Source: Luoshenia tenuis (GTDB lineage: Bacteria > Bacillota > Clostridia > Christensenellales > GCA-900066905). Taken from it: a DNA stretch of 64,000 nucleotides. The stretch spans positions 310,001 to 374,000 of the forward strand of contig NZ_JACRSO010000001.1 of assembly GCF_014384745.1 (NCBI RefSeq). Direction: 5' to 3'. Below are positions 1-8,287 of this stretch, in pieces. Every line of letters starts with the position of its first letter. The stretch's first letter is position 1. A program made the translations under genes and the position numbers. The notes below the pieces were generated by a model. That model was not told the origin of the DNA. It worked only from the letters and a program-made list of their open reading frames with translations, and did no database searches.

Positions 1-269
1 GTATTCAGGGTGATGGGCACCAGCCGCGAGCCAAAGCCCGCCGCGATAAATACCGCCCGCTTGACGCGGTAGGGTTCCAGCGCCTTGATGCCCGCCTCGG
101 TAATGCCCCGCTTTTCCACATAGCCCATCTTCCCCAGTTCCGTCACGGTCTTATTTACCGTACCCAGGGACTTATTTACCCGGCTCACCAACTCGCGCTG
201 GGTCAAGCTCGCGCCTTTTTCCTGCTCCAGGCAGGCTAAAATATCAAACTGATTTTTTGTTAAGCTCAT
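1..269 (-). CDS. Winged-helix / nucleotidyltransferase fusion, LicC-like (3' part outside window)
   Basis: Eighty-nine N-terminal residues are visible and the frame runs off the left edge. Residues 1-68 form a MarR-like winged helix (SLTQRELVSRVNKSLGTVNK, then a wing ending near KRGIT). From residue about 71 the glycine-rich start of an NTP-transferase domain begins (FIAAGFGSRLVPIT), the nucleotide-binding loop seen in LicC phosphocholine cytidylyltransferases and sugar-1-phosphate nucleotidyltransferases. The ATG follows the TAA of the upstream permease with no gap, so the two are surely co-transcribed and perhaps translationally coupled. Known: such fusions occur in Clostridia near choline or phosphonate genes. 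Inferred: it activates the compound imported by the ABC system, or senses it. The substrate cannot be read from this fragment. Confidence 0.75.
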   Translation of the reverse strand, partial: MSLTKNQFDILACLEQEKGASLTQRELVSRVNKSLGTVNKTVTELGKMGYVEKRGITEAGIKALEPYRVKRAVFIAAGFGSRLVPITLN

Positions 270-1859
270 TTATGCCACAACCTCTTTACTGATTTTACGC
301 TTATAAAGGGCGATACCGCCCTTGAGCAGCACGTTGATCGTCAGGATCAAAATCGAAACAAACGCGGCGCACTCCAGCATCATCTGTGCCTCAAACATGG
401 TGATCATCAGCGATACCGGCTGAGTAGCCTGTACCGAGAGGAAGGATACCGCCGAAATGGTCATCATGGAGTTGACAAAGAAATAGGAGAACATCTCCGC
501 TATGGTGGATTTGGACTGGGGCACCAATACGTTGAGAATGATGCGCATCCGGCTGATCCCCAGGGTCTGCCCCACCGCCTCCAGGTTGCCGTTGAGCTTG
601 CCGAAGGTATTGTACATCATCAGGTACGGCGAGGCGAAAAAGTGCATCAGGTTGACCAGGATCAAAATGGCCAGCGTACCATAGATCATCGTTCCCTTAA
701 AGAACAACACATAGGAAAGGCCCAGCACCAGGCCCGGAATGGCCAGGGTGATCACGCTCATCAGGTGCAGCACCCGGCTCTGGGGAGAGTGGGTGCGCGC
801 TGTAAGATAGCTTGTGGCATAGGCCACTACAACGCCGACGACCGATACGCCGATGGCGATCAGGATCGAGTTGATCAAAAACTGGCCCGCGTTCATATCC
901 ATGGCCCGGGCGATGTTATTCATTGTCACCGACATATCGATGGGATACTTCTTCACAAAGGTGAGCAGCGCAAACGATACGATGGGCAGCACCACGCAAA
1001 CCGATACCACCGCGCAAAGCAGGTAAGCCACGCCATCGCGCAGCCGGTTTTTGGCAATGGTAAAGGGCCGTACCACAAAACCGCTGTTCCCCTTATCTTG
1101 ATTGATCAGGTCCAGCACAAAGGCGATGAAAGCCGGCACCAGCAATACCAGGCCGATCACGCTGCCCTTGCCAAAGTCTAGCAGGCCGATCACGTCCTGA
1201 TACATCATCACCGGTAAGGTAGTAAACTGGCCGCCCACCATCAGCGGCACGCCATAGTCGGTAATGATCAGCGTGAAGACCGCAAAGATCACCGAGATCA
1301 TGGGCCGACGCAGATACGGCAGGGTAATGGCCGTAAACTGGCGCACTTTAGAGATGCCCAATACATTGGCTGCCTCGTAGGGCGTGCTGTCCTCATAGCG
1401 GAAGATATCCGCCACCATCAAAAACGCCACCGGGAAGGAATACATGACCGACCCTACGACCACGCCCCAGAACCCATAGATCGATCCGCCCAGGCCCAGC
1501 AGGTTGGTCAGCACCCCGTTGGCGCCGAACAGCACGATCAGCCCCATTCCGTGCGAGATGGAGGGGATGAGCATCGGCAGCACGAACAAAAAGCTCCATA
1601 CGCCCTTGAGGCGCACCCCGGTACGGGCAATGCACCAGGCCAGCGCTGTGGCCAGCCCCACCGAGATCACCGTGGAGGTCAGCGTTACGCTCAGGGAATT
1701 GAGCAGCGCCGTATTAAAATTGTCCGATGTCAGAATCGCGCCGATATCCGTGCCCGCCATGGAAAAGAACATGCGGATCAGCGGAAAGAGCACAGCCACC
1801 GCAAAAAAGACGATCAGCAGCAGCTTAACGCCGGACATCGCCTTGCTTTTACTTTTCAT
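270..1859 (-). CDS. ABC transporter permease, fused double-domain (2-aminoethylphosphonate/iron type)
   Basis: A 529-residue integral membrane protein with two binding-protein-dependent permease domains in tandem. Hydrophobic segments begin near residue 12, and the ATPase-coupling EAA loops sit at about 162-180 (EAANVLGISKVRQF) and 427-447 (EAVGQTLGISRMRI). This architecture and length match the FbpB/PhnU2 type, in which one gene supplies both halves of the channel. An in-frame upstream ATG at 1919 would add 20 residues lying inside the ATPase gene; the ATG at 1859 is preferred because it gives a normal 11-base overlap with the ATPase stop. Substrate is unresolved: ferric iron, thiamine-like compounds and 2-aminoethylphosphonate are all carried by this family; the adjoining LicC-like domain favours an amino-alcohol phosph(on)ate. 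Confidence 0.88.
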   Translation of the reverse strand: MKSKSKAMSGVKLLLIVFFAVAVLFPLIRMFFSMAGTDIGAILTSDNFNTALLNSLSVTLTSTVISVGLATALAWCIARTGVRLKGVWSFLFVLPMLIPSISHGMGLIVLFGANGVLTNLLGLGGSIYGFWGVVVGSVMYSFPVAFLMVADIFRYEDSTPYEAANVLGISKVRQFTAITLPYLRRPMISVIFAVFTLIITDYGVPLMVGGQFTTLPVMMYQDVIGLLDFGKGSVIGLVLLVPAFIAFVLDLINQDKGNSGFVVRPFTIAKNRLRDGVAYLLCAVVSVCVVLPIVSFALLTFVKKYPIDMSVTMNNIARAMDMNAGQFLINSILIAIGVSVVGVVVAYATSYLTARTHSPQSRVLHLMSVITLAIPGLVLGLSYVLFFKGTMIYGTLAILILVNLMHFFASPYLMMYNTFGKLNGNLEAVGQTLGISRMRIILNVLVPQSKSTIAEMFSYFFVNSMMTISAVSFLSVQATQPVSLMITMFEAQMMLECAAFVSILILTINVLLKGGIALYKRKISKEVVA

Positions 1860-2622
1860 TTTGCACCCTCGCATATTGGATGAGCGAATCAATTTTGAGC
1901 TGGATGTTATGCAGCACAAAGCGCTCTACATACTCGTTGGCCGGATGATCGACGATGCCCGCGGGGGTATCCAGCTGCTGGATCGTGCCCTCGCGCATGA
2001 CCATGATGCGGTCGCTCATGGCAAAGGCCTCTTCCTGGTCATGGGTAATGTAGATCATGGTAGAACCAAATTGCTTCTGGATGCTCTTAAGCTCCTGGCG
2101 CAGCGAAAGGCGGGTATCCACATCCAGCGCGCTCATGGGCTCGTCAAACAAAATGATATCGGGATTGAGCGCCAGCGTGCGGGCGATGGCCACGCGCTGC
2201 TGCTGCCCGCCCGAGAGCTTGCCCGGGCGCTTATCCATATGCTCGCTCAGGCCTACCTGCTCGATCAGGCGCAGCGCCGTTTCCCGCGCGGTAGCCTTGC
2301 GCTCCGGGTTAATGCGCAGGGCGTATTCCACATTGCCCAGCACCGTCATATTCTCGAAAAGCGCATAGTTTTGGAAGACGATGCCCATCCCCCGCTTGGC
2401 CGGGCTGAGGTTCGTAATATCCTGTCCGTCTTTTAATATGCGTCCTTTGCTCGCCTTTTCAAGGCCGATCAGGATGCGCAGAATCGTGGTCTTCCCGCAG
2501 CCGGATGGGCCGAGGATCGACAGAAACTCGCCGTCGACCACGTTAAAATTGATGCCTTTTAGCACCTCGTTTGTCCCAAAGGCCTTTTCCAGCCCTTCGA
2601 TAATCAGTTTGTCCTTCGCCAT
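1849..2622 (-). CDS. ABC transporter ATP-binding protein
   Basis: A 257-residue cytoplasmic ATPase that powers the neighbouring permease. All motifs are intact: Walker A GPSGCGKT at 38-45, Q-loop Gln84, signature LSGGQQQR at 136-143, Walker B IILFDEP at 156-162 and the H-loop THDQ near 193. It is shorter than PotA/FbpC-type ATPases, which carry a C-terminal TOBE regulatory domain; only about 40 residues follow the nucleotide-binding fold here. The start at 2622 is chosen because AGGAG lies 8 bases upstream; a second ATG at 2628 sits too close to it, and the longest reading frame (2730) would add residues with no ribosome site. It overlaps the permease start. Its own promoter lies at about 2755-2775. 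Confidence 0.93.
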   Translation of the reverse strand: MAKDKLIIEGLEKAFGTNEVLKGINFNVVDGEFLSILGPSGCGKTTILRILIGLEKASKGRILKDGQDITNLSPAKRGMGIVFQNYALFENMTVLGNVEYALRINPERKATARETALRLIEQVGLSEHMDKRPGKLSGGQQQRVAIARTLALNPDIILFDEPMSALDVDTRLSLRQELKSIQKQFGSTMIYITHDQEEAFAMSDRIMVMREGTIQQLDTPAGIVDHPANEYVERFVLHNIQLKIDSLIQYARVQNEK

Positions 2623-2754
2623 TTGCATTACTCCTATAGCGCCGCCCGTTAATGACCCAGTATCCGCGGGCAGCTTTTTTCTGCAAGATATGATGAGCAT
2701 GCAAGCCCTATTGCCTGCTGTTTTTCCCATTGACCCATACTGTTACAATGCAGG

Positions 2755-2775
2755 ATTATAGCACATAAAATGAAC
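2755..2775 (-). promoter_or_regulatory. Promoter element, copy A (upstream of ATPase-permease unit)
   Basis: On the minus strand this reads GTTCATTTTATG followed by TGCTATAAT, i.e. an extended -10 (TGC-TATAAT) fused to a GTTCATT box. The same arrangement recurs before both solute-binding genes (3960-3980 and 5101-5121). A start point near 2748 would leave a leader of about 125 bases before the ATPase ATG. Confidence 0.65.
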
Positions 2776-2883
2776 ATATACAAGCGGCGTTTCCTTCCAT
2801 TTACCCGCGTTTTAACATTATTTTTACAGGTTTCGCCATTTTACCATGTTCACATTCATTGGCAGGGTATTAAACGCATAACA

Positions 2884-2912
2884 AAACGGGGCGAACCTTC
2901 TTCGCCCCGTTT
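2884..2912 (-). terminator. Rho-independent terminator after first solute-binding gene
   Basis: A perfect 12-bp stem (arm AAACGGGGCGAA, five-base loop) followed on the minus strand by a T-rich run. It lies between the solute-binding gene and the ATPase promoter, so the binding protein can be made in excess over the transporter. Confidence 0.8.
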
Positions 2913-2943
2913 CAAATGTTTCACTGCCATCAAGCGGCTTTCT

Positions 2944-3924
2944 CTAATACTGCCACTTGGCCAGCAGCCGCTCTTTCTCCGCCGCCGTATCGTTCGACAT
3001 ATCGGCATACTGGATATCCGTAGGATAGTTCGTGATGGTAAAATCCTTATCCTTATAAATCTTCTCCGGGAAGAATTTCTCCTTTTCCATGGGCACCAAC
3101 GTATTGAGCAGATAATCAAATACCGCCTTTACGCTCTCGCGCTGTTCTTTGCCCTTGACCATAGCCATTCCATAACTGGAATAAGGCGAGCCCTCTTCAA
3201 AATACAGGATCTCAAGATCCGCGCCGTTGTTGATCTCGGTCACGGTCTGCGCCGTCATCGCCAGGCCGATGGCCGCCTCTCCTTGTACCAGGGCATTGAC
3301 CGGTCCGGAGCCGGAGGAAGTATACGCCAGCACGTTGGGGGTCAGCTCTTTGAAGTACTCAAAGGCTTCTTCCTCACCCCATGCGTTGACCAAGCTCTTA
3401 AGGAACATATACCCCGTGCCCGAAGATTTCGGATTGGGCATAGAAATCAATCCCTTGTACTCGGGCTTGAGCAGATCCTGATAAGAGGCCGGCACCGCCA
3501 CACCCTTATCCGCAAGCAATTTGCGGTTGATGGCAATGCAGCCGCCGTTGCGCAGCTCAGGCAGCACGTTCATGCCCGGATCTACCAGCTCGTCTAAAAA
3601 CTGCGTGGTATCATAGCTCGAAAGGTCGGCCAAAACGCCGCGCAGCTTGTCCACATAACCATATTCCAGGTCATAGGAGATATCGCACGCAGAACCCGTA
3701 CCCTCCGCCAACAGCTTGGCGGCCTGGTTTCCGCTGGTCATGTATTCGATGGTGATCTGATAATCCGGAAACTGCTTGTTCAACTCCTGCTGCAAAAATT
3801 CGTTGCGGTATTCCTCCGCGCTGGAATAGATGACTACCTTATTATCCGCACCGCCTCCGGCGCAACCCGCCATGGAAAGCGCCATCGCAAGCGCCAACAG
3901 GCATGCGGTCAATCGCTTCTTCAT
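2944..3924 (-). CDS. Extracellular solute-binding lipoprotein (family 1), paralog 1
   Basis: A 326-residue secreted lipoprotein: basic start MKKR, hydrophobic segment, and lipobox SMAG-C with the lipidated Cys at 21. The mature part opens with DNKVVIYSSAEEYRNEF, the beta-strand pattern of AfuA/FbpA and phosphonate (PhnS-like) binding proteins. It would capture the substrate outside the membrane and deliver it to the permease at 270-1859. It is a close copy of the protein at 4091-5068, sharing long identical runs such as YQITIEYMTSGNQAAKLLAE. A promoter (3960-3980) and a terminator (2884-2912) flank it, so it can be a single-gene unit. Whether the ligand is iron, a phosphonate or another anion is not visible. 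Confidence 0.9.
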   Translation of the reverse strand: MKKRLTACLLALAMALSMAGCAGGGADNKVVIYSSAEEYRNEFLQQELNKQFPDYQITIEYMTSGNQAAKLLAEGTGSACDISYDLEYGYVDKLRGVLADLSSYDTTQFLDELVDPGMNVLPELRNGGCIAINRKLLADKGVAVPASYQDLLKPEYKGLISMPNPKSSGTGYMFLKSLVNAWGEEEAFEYFKELTPNVLAYTSSGSGPVNALVQGEAAIGLAMTAQTVTEINNGADLEILYFEEGSPYSSYGMAMVKGKEQRESVKAVFDYLLNTLVPMEKEKFFPEKIYKDKDFTITNYPTDIQYADMSNDTAAEKERLLAKWQY

Positions 3925-3959
3925 CTGCTATACCCCTTTCGCTAACGTTCTGTTTTCGC

Positions 3960-3980
3960 ATTTTAGCATGTGAAATGAAC
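3960..3980 (-). promoter_or_regulatory. Promoter element, copy B (upstream of solute-binding paralog 1)
   Basis: Minus strand: GTTCATTTCACA then TGCTAAAAT. TTGTTG lies 17 bases upstream of TAAAAT and may be the -35 box. The GTTCATT and TGCTAnAAT parts match copies A and C. Confidence 0.6.
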
Positions 3981-4090
3981 GTCAACAAGGGGATGTACCC
4001 ACGGAAGTCCTACATTTTACAGAATGTTTACAAGAGTTACTTATAAATCAGTCACTTCTGTTTACATCCGGTATTAGAACATACGTTATT

Positions 4091-5068
4091 TTAGTACTTC
4101 CATTTCGTTAGCAGCCGCTCTTTTTCTGCCGCCGTATTGTTGGACATATCGGCATAGGGGATGTCCTGTGGGTAATTATCGATGACAAAATCGCGATCTT
4201 TATAAATCTTCTCCGGGAAAAACAGTTCCTTGTCTTTTGCCACCAGTGTGTTATAGAAATAGTCGAACACTTCTTTCACACAGGGCCGTTCATCCTTCCC
4301 CTTCACCATCGCCATAGCATACAGAGAGTATGGCGATCCCTCTTCAAAGAAAAGGATTTCTAAATCAACTCCGTTATTGATTTCAGTAACCACCTGCCCT
4401 GTCATTGCCAGGCCGATAGCGACTTCACCCTGTACCAGGGCGTTGACCGGTCCAGAACCAGAAGAAGTATATTGCAAAACATTCGGCGTTAACTGATCAA
4501 AATATGCATAAGCCTCTTCTTCACCCCAGGCATTGACCAAGCTTTTGAGGAACATATATCCCGTTCCTGAGGATTTGGGGTTGGGCATCGAGATCAATCC
4601 CTTGTACTCCGGCTTTAATAGATCCTGATAACAGGTCGGCGCCGCCAGTCCCTTCTCCTCTAACAGCTTACGGTTGATCGCAATACAGCCGCCATTGCGG
4701 TAATCCGGTAAAACCTGATGCTGTGCGTCGACCATTTCGTCAACAAAAATCGAATCATCATAGCTCGAAAGGTCCGCCAAAACGCCCCGAAGTTTATCGA
4801 TATAACCATACTCTAGATCGTAAGAGATATCGCAAGCCGTACCCGTTCCTTCTGCAAGCAGCTTAGCTGCCTGGTTACCACTGGTCATATACTCAATGGT
4901 GATTTGATAGTCTGGAAATTGCTTATTCAATTCCTGTTGAAAATACTCATTACGGTACTCTTCCGCGCTGGAGTAGATCACCACTTTATTATCCGCTCCA
5001 CTTGTACAACCCGCCATCGGCCATAGCATTATTAAACATAGTACTGCTGCAAACCAACGCTTTTTCAC
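4091..5068 (-). CDS. Extracellular solute-binding lipoprotein (family 1), paralog 2
   Basis: A 325-residue lipoprotein with signal MKKRWFAAVLCLIMLWPMAG and lipid-anchor Cys21. It is a tandem duplicate of the gene at 2944-3924; conserved stretches include the C-terminal NNTAAEKERLL and the middle KPEYKGLISMPNPKSSGTGY. Differences cluster in the signal peptide and in a few surface loops, which suggests that the ligand pocket is largely kept. The start codon is GTG, supported by AGGAGGG nine bases upstream. Third-position base use is somewhat more AT-rich than in paralog 1, so the copies have been separate for some time. It probably serves the same permease with altered affinity or specificity. 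Confidence 0.9.
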   Translation of the reverse strand: MKKRWFAAVLCLIMLWPMAGCTSGADNKVVIYSSAEEYRNEYFQQELNKQFPDYQITIEYMTSGNQAAKLLAEGTGTACDISYDLEYGYIDKLRGVLADLSSYDDSIFVDEMVDAQHQVLPDYRNGGCIAINRKLLEEKGLAAPTCYQDLLKPEYKGLISMPNPKSSGTGYMFLKSLVNAWGEEEAYAYFDQLTPNVLQYTSSGSGPVNALVQGEVAIGLAMTGQVVTEINNGVDLEILFFEEGSPYSLYAMAMVKGKDERPCVKEVFDYFYNTLVAKDKELFFPEKIYKDRDFVIDNYPQDIPYADMSNNTAAEKERLLTKWKY

Positions 5069-5100
5069 TTATGTGCCCTCCTAAAAAGTTCTATTTTCAA

Positions 5101-5121
5101 ATTATAGCACATATAATGAAC
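5101..5121 (-). promoter_or_regulatory. Promoter element, copy C (upstream of solute-binding paralog 2)
   Basis: Minus strand: GTTCATTATATG then TGCTATAAT, an extended -10. Nearly identical to copy A. It is the first promoter of the importer locus. Confidence 0.65.
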
Positions 5122-5196
5122 AAATTATCCTATTTTTACAGCAGATATATTAATATTATATTTCATTTTTCGAATCATTGTCTTTGAAATGTACAT

Positions 5197-6594
5197 TCAT
5201 CTTTGTTGAGCCAAAATATTCAACCGTCTTTTCCACCTGCCCCGCACAAAGCGCAGCAGCAAAAGGCAGCACCTGCAGGTATTATCCGCCACCATACAGC
5301 ACCAAACCGCCTGCAACCCTCCATGAAAGACGCAAACGCACATCAGCGTCCCTGCGATGCGCACGCCCCACATCGTACCGGCCGAAATCATAAAGCTCGC
5401 CCGTGTATCGCCGATGCCGTTGCATACGCCCTCCATAATGATCGCTACGGCGAACAGAGGCTCGGACACGGCAACGATGCGCAGTACCGAGGCGCCCAAG
5501 GCCATCACCTCCCGGTCCCCGGTAAAGATCCCCATTAAAGCTTCTGGAAAAGAGAAGAGCGCCGCACCCATCAAGGCCATCAAGGCAGCAGCGATAAAGG
5601 TGATGGTCAAAGAAGTGTCCCGCAGCTTCTTTTCATTGCCCTCGCCCAGCGCGTTGCCCGCCAGCGTGGAGGCGGCCGCCTGCATACCGTAGCCCGGGAT
5701 ATAAAAAGCCTGCTCGGCGGTGAGGGCTATGGAGTGGGCGGCCAGTGCCAGGGTACCCAAGCGGCTGACCAGTCCGGTAAAGACCACCTGCCCAAGGCAA
5801 GCGGCCACGCGCTCCCCAGTTACCGGCAGGCCGATAGAAATAATCCTGCGCATCAGCGCTCTGTCCACGCGCACCCCGCACTGCCTGGGCGAGAGGGTGG
5901 GATGCCGCCAATAGGCCCGGGCCATCAGCGTCCCGCCCAGCACGTGGGACAGAGCCGTGGCAACGGCCGCGCCTCGCACGCCCATCCCCGCGCCCCAAAG
6001 GGGAAGCGCAACAAATCCAACATCCAGCAAATGCGCCGGGTTAATCAGCAGATAATTGAGCAGCACATTGCAAACATTCATCGCCAAATTGATCAGCATC
6101 GGGCGCCTGGAATCCCCCGCGCCCCGCAAAGCGGATGCAAATACGATATTGCCGGCGCGAAATACCATCGGCAGGCAGGTAATGGCAAAATAATCGCCCG
6201 CATCCTTGGCAAGCGCTGCCTCCGCCCCCAGCCAATATGGAATAAAGGGTGCCAACGCAACCGTCAGCACCCCCATCAATATGCCTAGGAACAGTACCAG
6301 AAAGACGCCTTGCGCGCCGGCCTTTCGGGCGCGCGTTGCATCGCCTGCGCCCAACGCCTGGGCAATACAGGCCAGTACGCCTATCCCCATGGCAAACAGC
6401 GGGCCGTTGACCAGCCAGGTGCAGCTCATCGTCAGCCCCACCGCGGCCGAAGCCGCCGCGCCGATCTGCCCCACCATGGCGGTATCGGCATACTGCACGG
6501 CAGTTTGCAGCGCCTGTTCCAATACAGCAGGACCGGCCAGGTTGCCGATCCGCCGCAGCATCTCCCGATCTTTCAGAACAGCCCCGGAAAACAT
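5197..6594 (-). CDS. MATE family efflux transporter
   Basis: A 465-residue polytopic membrane protein with the twelve-helix pattern of multidrug and toxin extrusion (MatE) proteins: two six-helix halves, with PAVLEQALQTAVQYADTAMV in helix 1 and the corresponding VTGERVAACLGQVVFTGLV at the start of the second half. MATE proteins export cationic drugs or metabolites with Na+ or H+ influx. The start at 6594 has GGAGTAGGAG upstream. It begins 34 bases after the LarC-like gene and is likely co-transcribed with it, though no functional link is obvious. The specific substrate cannot be predicted. Confidence 0.92.
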   Translation of the reverse strand: MFSGAVLKDREMLRRIGNLAGPAVLEQALQTAVQYADTAMVGQIGAAASAAVGLTMSCTWLVNGPLFAMGIGVLACIAQALGAGDATRARKAGAQGVFLVLFLGILMGVLTVALAPFIPYWLGAEAALAKDAGDYFAITCLPMVFRAGNIVFASALRGAGDSRRPMLINLAMNVCNVLLNYLLINPAHLLDVGFVALPLWGAGMGVRGAAVATALSHVLGGTLMARAYWRHPTLSPRQCGVRVDRALMRRIISIGLPVTGERVAACLGQVVFTGLVSRLGTLALAAHSIALTAEQAFYIPGYGMQAAASTLAGNALGEGNEKKLRDTSLTITFIAAALMALMGAALFSFPEALMGIFTGDREVMALGASVLRIVAVSEPLFAVAIIMEGVCNGIGDTRASFMISAGTMWGVRIAGTLMCVCVFHGGLQAVWCCMVADNTCRCCLLLLRFVRGRWKRRLNILAQQR

Positions 6595-6628
6595 ATGCTC
6601 CTACTCCTTACCTGCAGGCAGCGTCCCT

Positions 6629-7534
6629 TTATTCGCCCCATACGGCGCGCACGCAGTTGGCAGCGGGGAAATCCTTATTTCCCATGCCATAACCTACAGC
6701 CATCATCCGCATGCCCGGCATAGGCCCAAACTCAGTGGCAAAATAGCGCAGCAGCGCCGCGCCCGTAGGGGTGCAAAGCTCGCCGCGGATCGCGCTGCCG
6801 TAAACCGGCAGCCCCATCAGGATATGCGCTGTCGCCGGCGCGGGAACCGGGAGGATCCCATGGGCGCAATGGACCTGCCCACTGCCCAGATTGATGGGCG
6901 AGGCCACAATTTTATCGGGCGAGAGCATCTCCATCGCCAGGCAAACGCCCACGATATCCGCCAGCGCATCCACCGTGCCCACCTCGTGGAAGTGAATCTG
7001 CTCCACCGGCGCGCCGTGCGCGTGCGCCTCCGCCTGAGCGATCAACCCATAGACCGCCAGCGCATCCTGTTTGACGCGCTGAGATACCGGCAAATGGCCG
7101 ATCTGATGCGCGATGTCCGCCACGCTGCTGTGGGTGTGCTCATGGCTGTTTCCATGCTCATGTCCATGATTATGCTCGTGAGCATGTTCGTGCTCGTGGG
7201 CATGTTCATGGCTGTGCCCATGCTCATGTTCGTGCTCATGGGCATGAATATGGTTTTCCTGCCCCTGCGCCGCTTGCTCTGCAGGATGATGCACTTCGTG
7301 GGCATGTTCGTGTGTATCCAGGCTCAATTCCTCCTGTCCCCCAATCGTAACTGCCATGTGCGTACCATGGATACCGCACTTGACGCTCTCCTCCCGGGCC
7401 ACCCTTACGCCGGGAAGGCCCAGCGCATTCAGCTGCTCCAGAAAAGCATTACCATCCGGCAACAACTCATATAGGGCTCCCATCAGCATATCGCCCGAGG
7501 CGCCCATATTGCATTCCAAGTACAATGTCTTCAT
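6629..7534 (-). CDS. larC: LarC-type nickel insertion protein, N-terminal domain only (LarC1)
   Basis: A 301-residue protein matching the N-terminal half of LarC, the CTP-dependent enzyme that inserts nickel into the pincer cofactor of lactate racemase-family enzymes. Family signatures are MKTLYLECNMGASGDM at the start, HFHEVGTVDALADIVG in the middle and ELCTPTGAALLRYF near the end. Residues 75-136 are a His/Glu-rich insert, a likely metal store. The reading frame stops at VWGE, where LarC continues into LarC2; only 34 bases separate it from the MATE gene and no LarC2 sequence is present in any frame there. No larA, larB or larE is in the window. It may be a degraded gene, a split LarC with LarC2 elsewhere, or a nickel-binding protein with another role. 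Confidence 0.82.
   Translation of the reverse strand: MKTLYLECNMGASGDMLMGALYELLPDGNAFLEQLNALGLPGVRVAREESVKCGIHGTHMAVTIGGQEELSLDTHEHAHEVHHPAEQAAQGQENHIHAHEHEHEHGHSHEHAHEHEHAHEHNHGHEHGNSHEHTHSSVADIAHQIGHLPVSQRVKQDALAVYGLIAQAEAHAHGAPVEQIHFHEVGTVDALADIVGVCLAMEMLSPDKIVASPINLGSGQVHCAHGILPVPAPATAHILMGLPVYGSAIRGELCTPTGAALLRYFATEFGPMPGMRMMAVGYGMGNKDFPAANCVRAVWGE
7127..7312 (-). repeat. Histidine-rich low-complexity repeat inside larC
   Basis: About 60 codons alternating His with Glu, Ala, Gly and Asn (for example HEHEHEHGHSHEHAHEHEHA). The DNA shows short imperfect repeats of CATGCTCATG-like units, prone to slippage. Similar inserts occur in nickel-handling proteins such as HypB and LarC. Confidence 0.85.
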
Positions 7535-7754
7535 CGTATCTCTCTCCTTTGCATTTGTGGGGTTCAGCCATCCTTCCACTGATTAAGCGGTACTGCCATA
7601 TTCGTAATACACAAAAAACAGCAATACCAACTTGACTGGCGTTATTTAAGCGGCTCACCCGGCCTTAGCATTCTCTTTCGCGTGCAATAAAAAAAGGCAC
7701 ACGAAACACGCAGCCTTCTGGCATCAGCGCCGGCTCCTGTCCGCACGCTGTCTG

Positions 7755-7780
7755 AATAAAAAAGCGGCCGCCACGGCCGC
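7755..7780 (-). terminator. Rho-independent terminator after ribbon-helix-helix gene
   Basis: Minus strand stem GCGGCC / GGCCGC with a five-base loop, followed by TTTTTTATT. It is placed about 100 bases past the stop of the gene at 7885-8160. Confidence 0.75.
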
Positions 7781-7884
7781 CTAATACCCTTATGTTCGCC
7801 TGCCCTCATACGGGGAAACGCCCTGATATGCCTAGTATACAAAAAGAATACTGGCCTGTCAATTCTCACAGGCTTGTGGAAATG

Positions 7885-8160
7885 CTAGATTCTCTCCGCA
7901 GCTTTTTTAGCCGGCCGGCCCCGCTTTTTGTGCTGGGCCTCCTCCTGCTTTTTCGCATCACCTGAGGCTGATGCCACTTCATCTTCATCCAGCATCGTCA
8001 TCGCCACGCGCACGGCCTCTACCACAAAAGCCGTAAAGGAACAGTTTTTTCCGCTAAGCAGCGTTTCCACCTGACCAAGCAGATCATTGGGGAATCGAAT
8101 GCTCTTGGTCGTCGTTTCCGGCGAAATCGGAATCTTAAATTTCTTAATATCTTCTTTCAC
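7885..8160 (-). CDS. Ribbon-helix-helix (CopG/YlcI-like) DNA-binding protein
   Basis: A 91-residue protein. Residues 17-60 give the ribbon-helix-helix pattern: a short strand TTKSIRFPNDL, then helices QVETLLSGKN and SFTAFVVEAVRVAMTM. The C-terminal tail is lysine-rich and contains KKRGRPAKKA, an AT-hook-like motif that could grip the minor groove. The start codon is GTG with GGAAG nine bases upstream. It stands alone between larC and the Nudix gene, with its own terminator, so no partner toxin is visible. A role as a small repressor or nucleoid-associated protein is inferred. Confidence 0.75.
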   Translation of the reverse strand: MKEDIKKFKIPISPETTTKSIRFPNDLLGQVETLLSGKNCSFTAFVVEAVRVAMTMLDEDEVASASGDAKKQEEAQHKKRGRPAKKAAERI

Positions 8161-8287
8161 TGGTAAACACTTCCACTCTTTTACTGTAAACTTCCTTTAA
8201 TGCCATTATATCCCAAACTCTTTGCTTCTTATAGCCTACAGTTATATGAGTTTAATATGACAAACGTATTACAAAATAATTGCAACA

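Noticed and set aside
6595..6628. LarC2 hidden in another frame after larC
   Set aside because: Only 34 bases separate the stop from the MATE start, and the MATE reading frame is convincing throughout.
7127..7312. Repeated CATGCTCATG-like units that might suggest a CRISPR or VNTR array
   Set aside because: The repeats are in frame and encode the His-rich part of LarC; they vary in length and have no spacers.
7642..7869. A 75-codon minus-strand frame between larC and the ribbon-helix-helix gene
   Set aside because: It covers the terminator hairpin at 7755-7780, has no ribosome site and shows no recognisable protein pattern.
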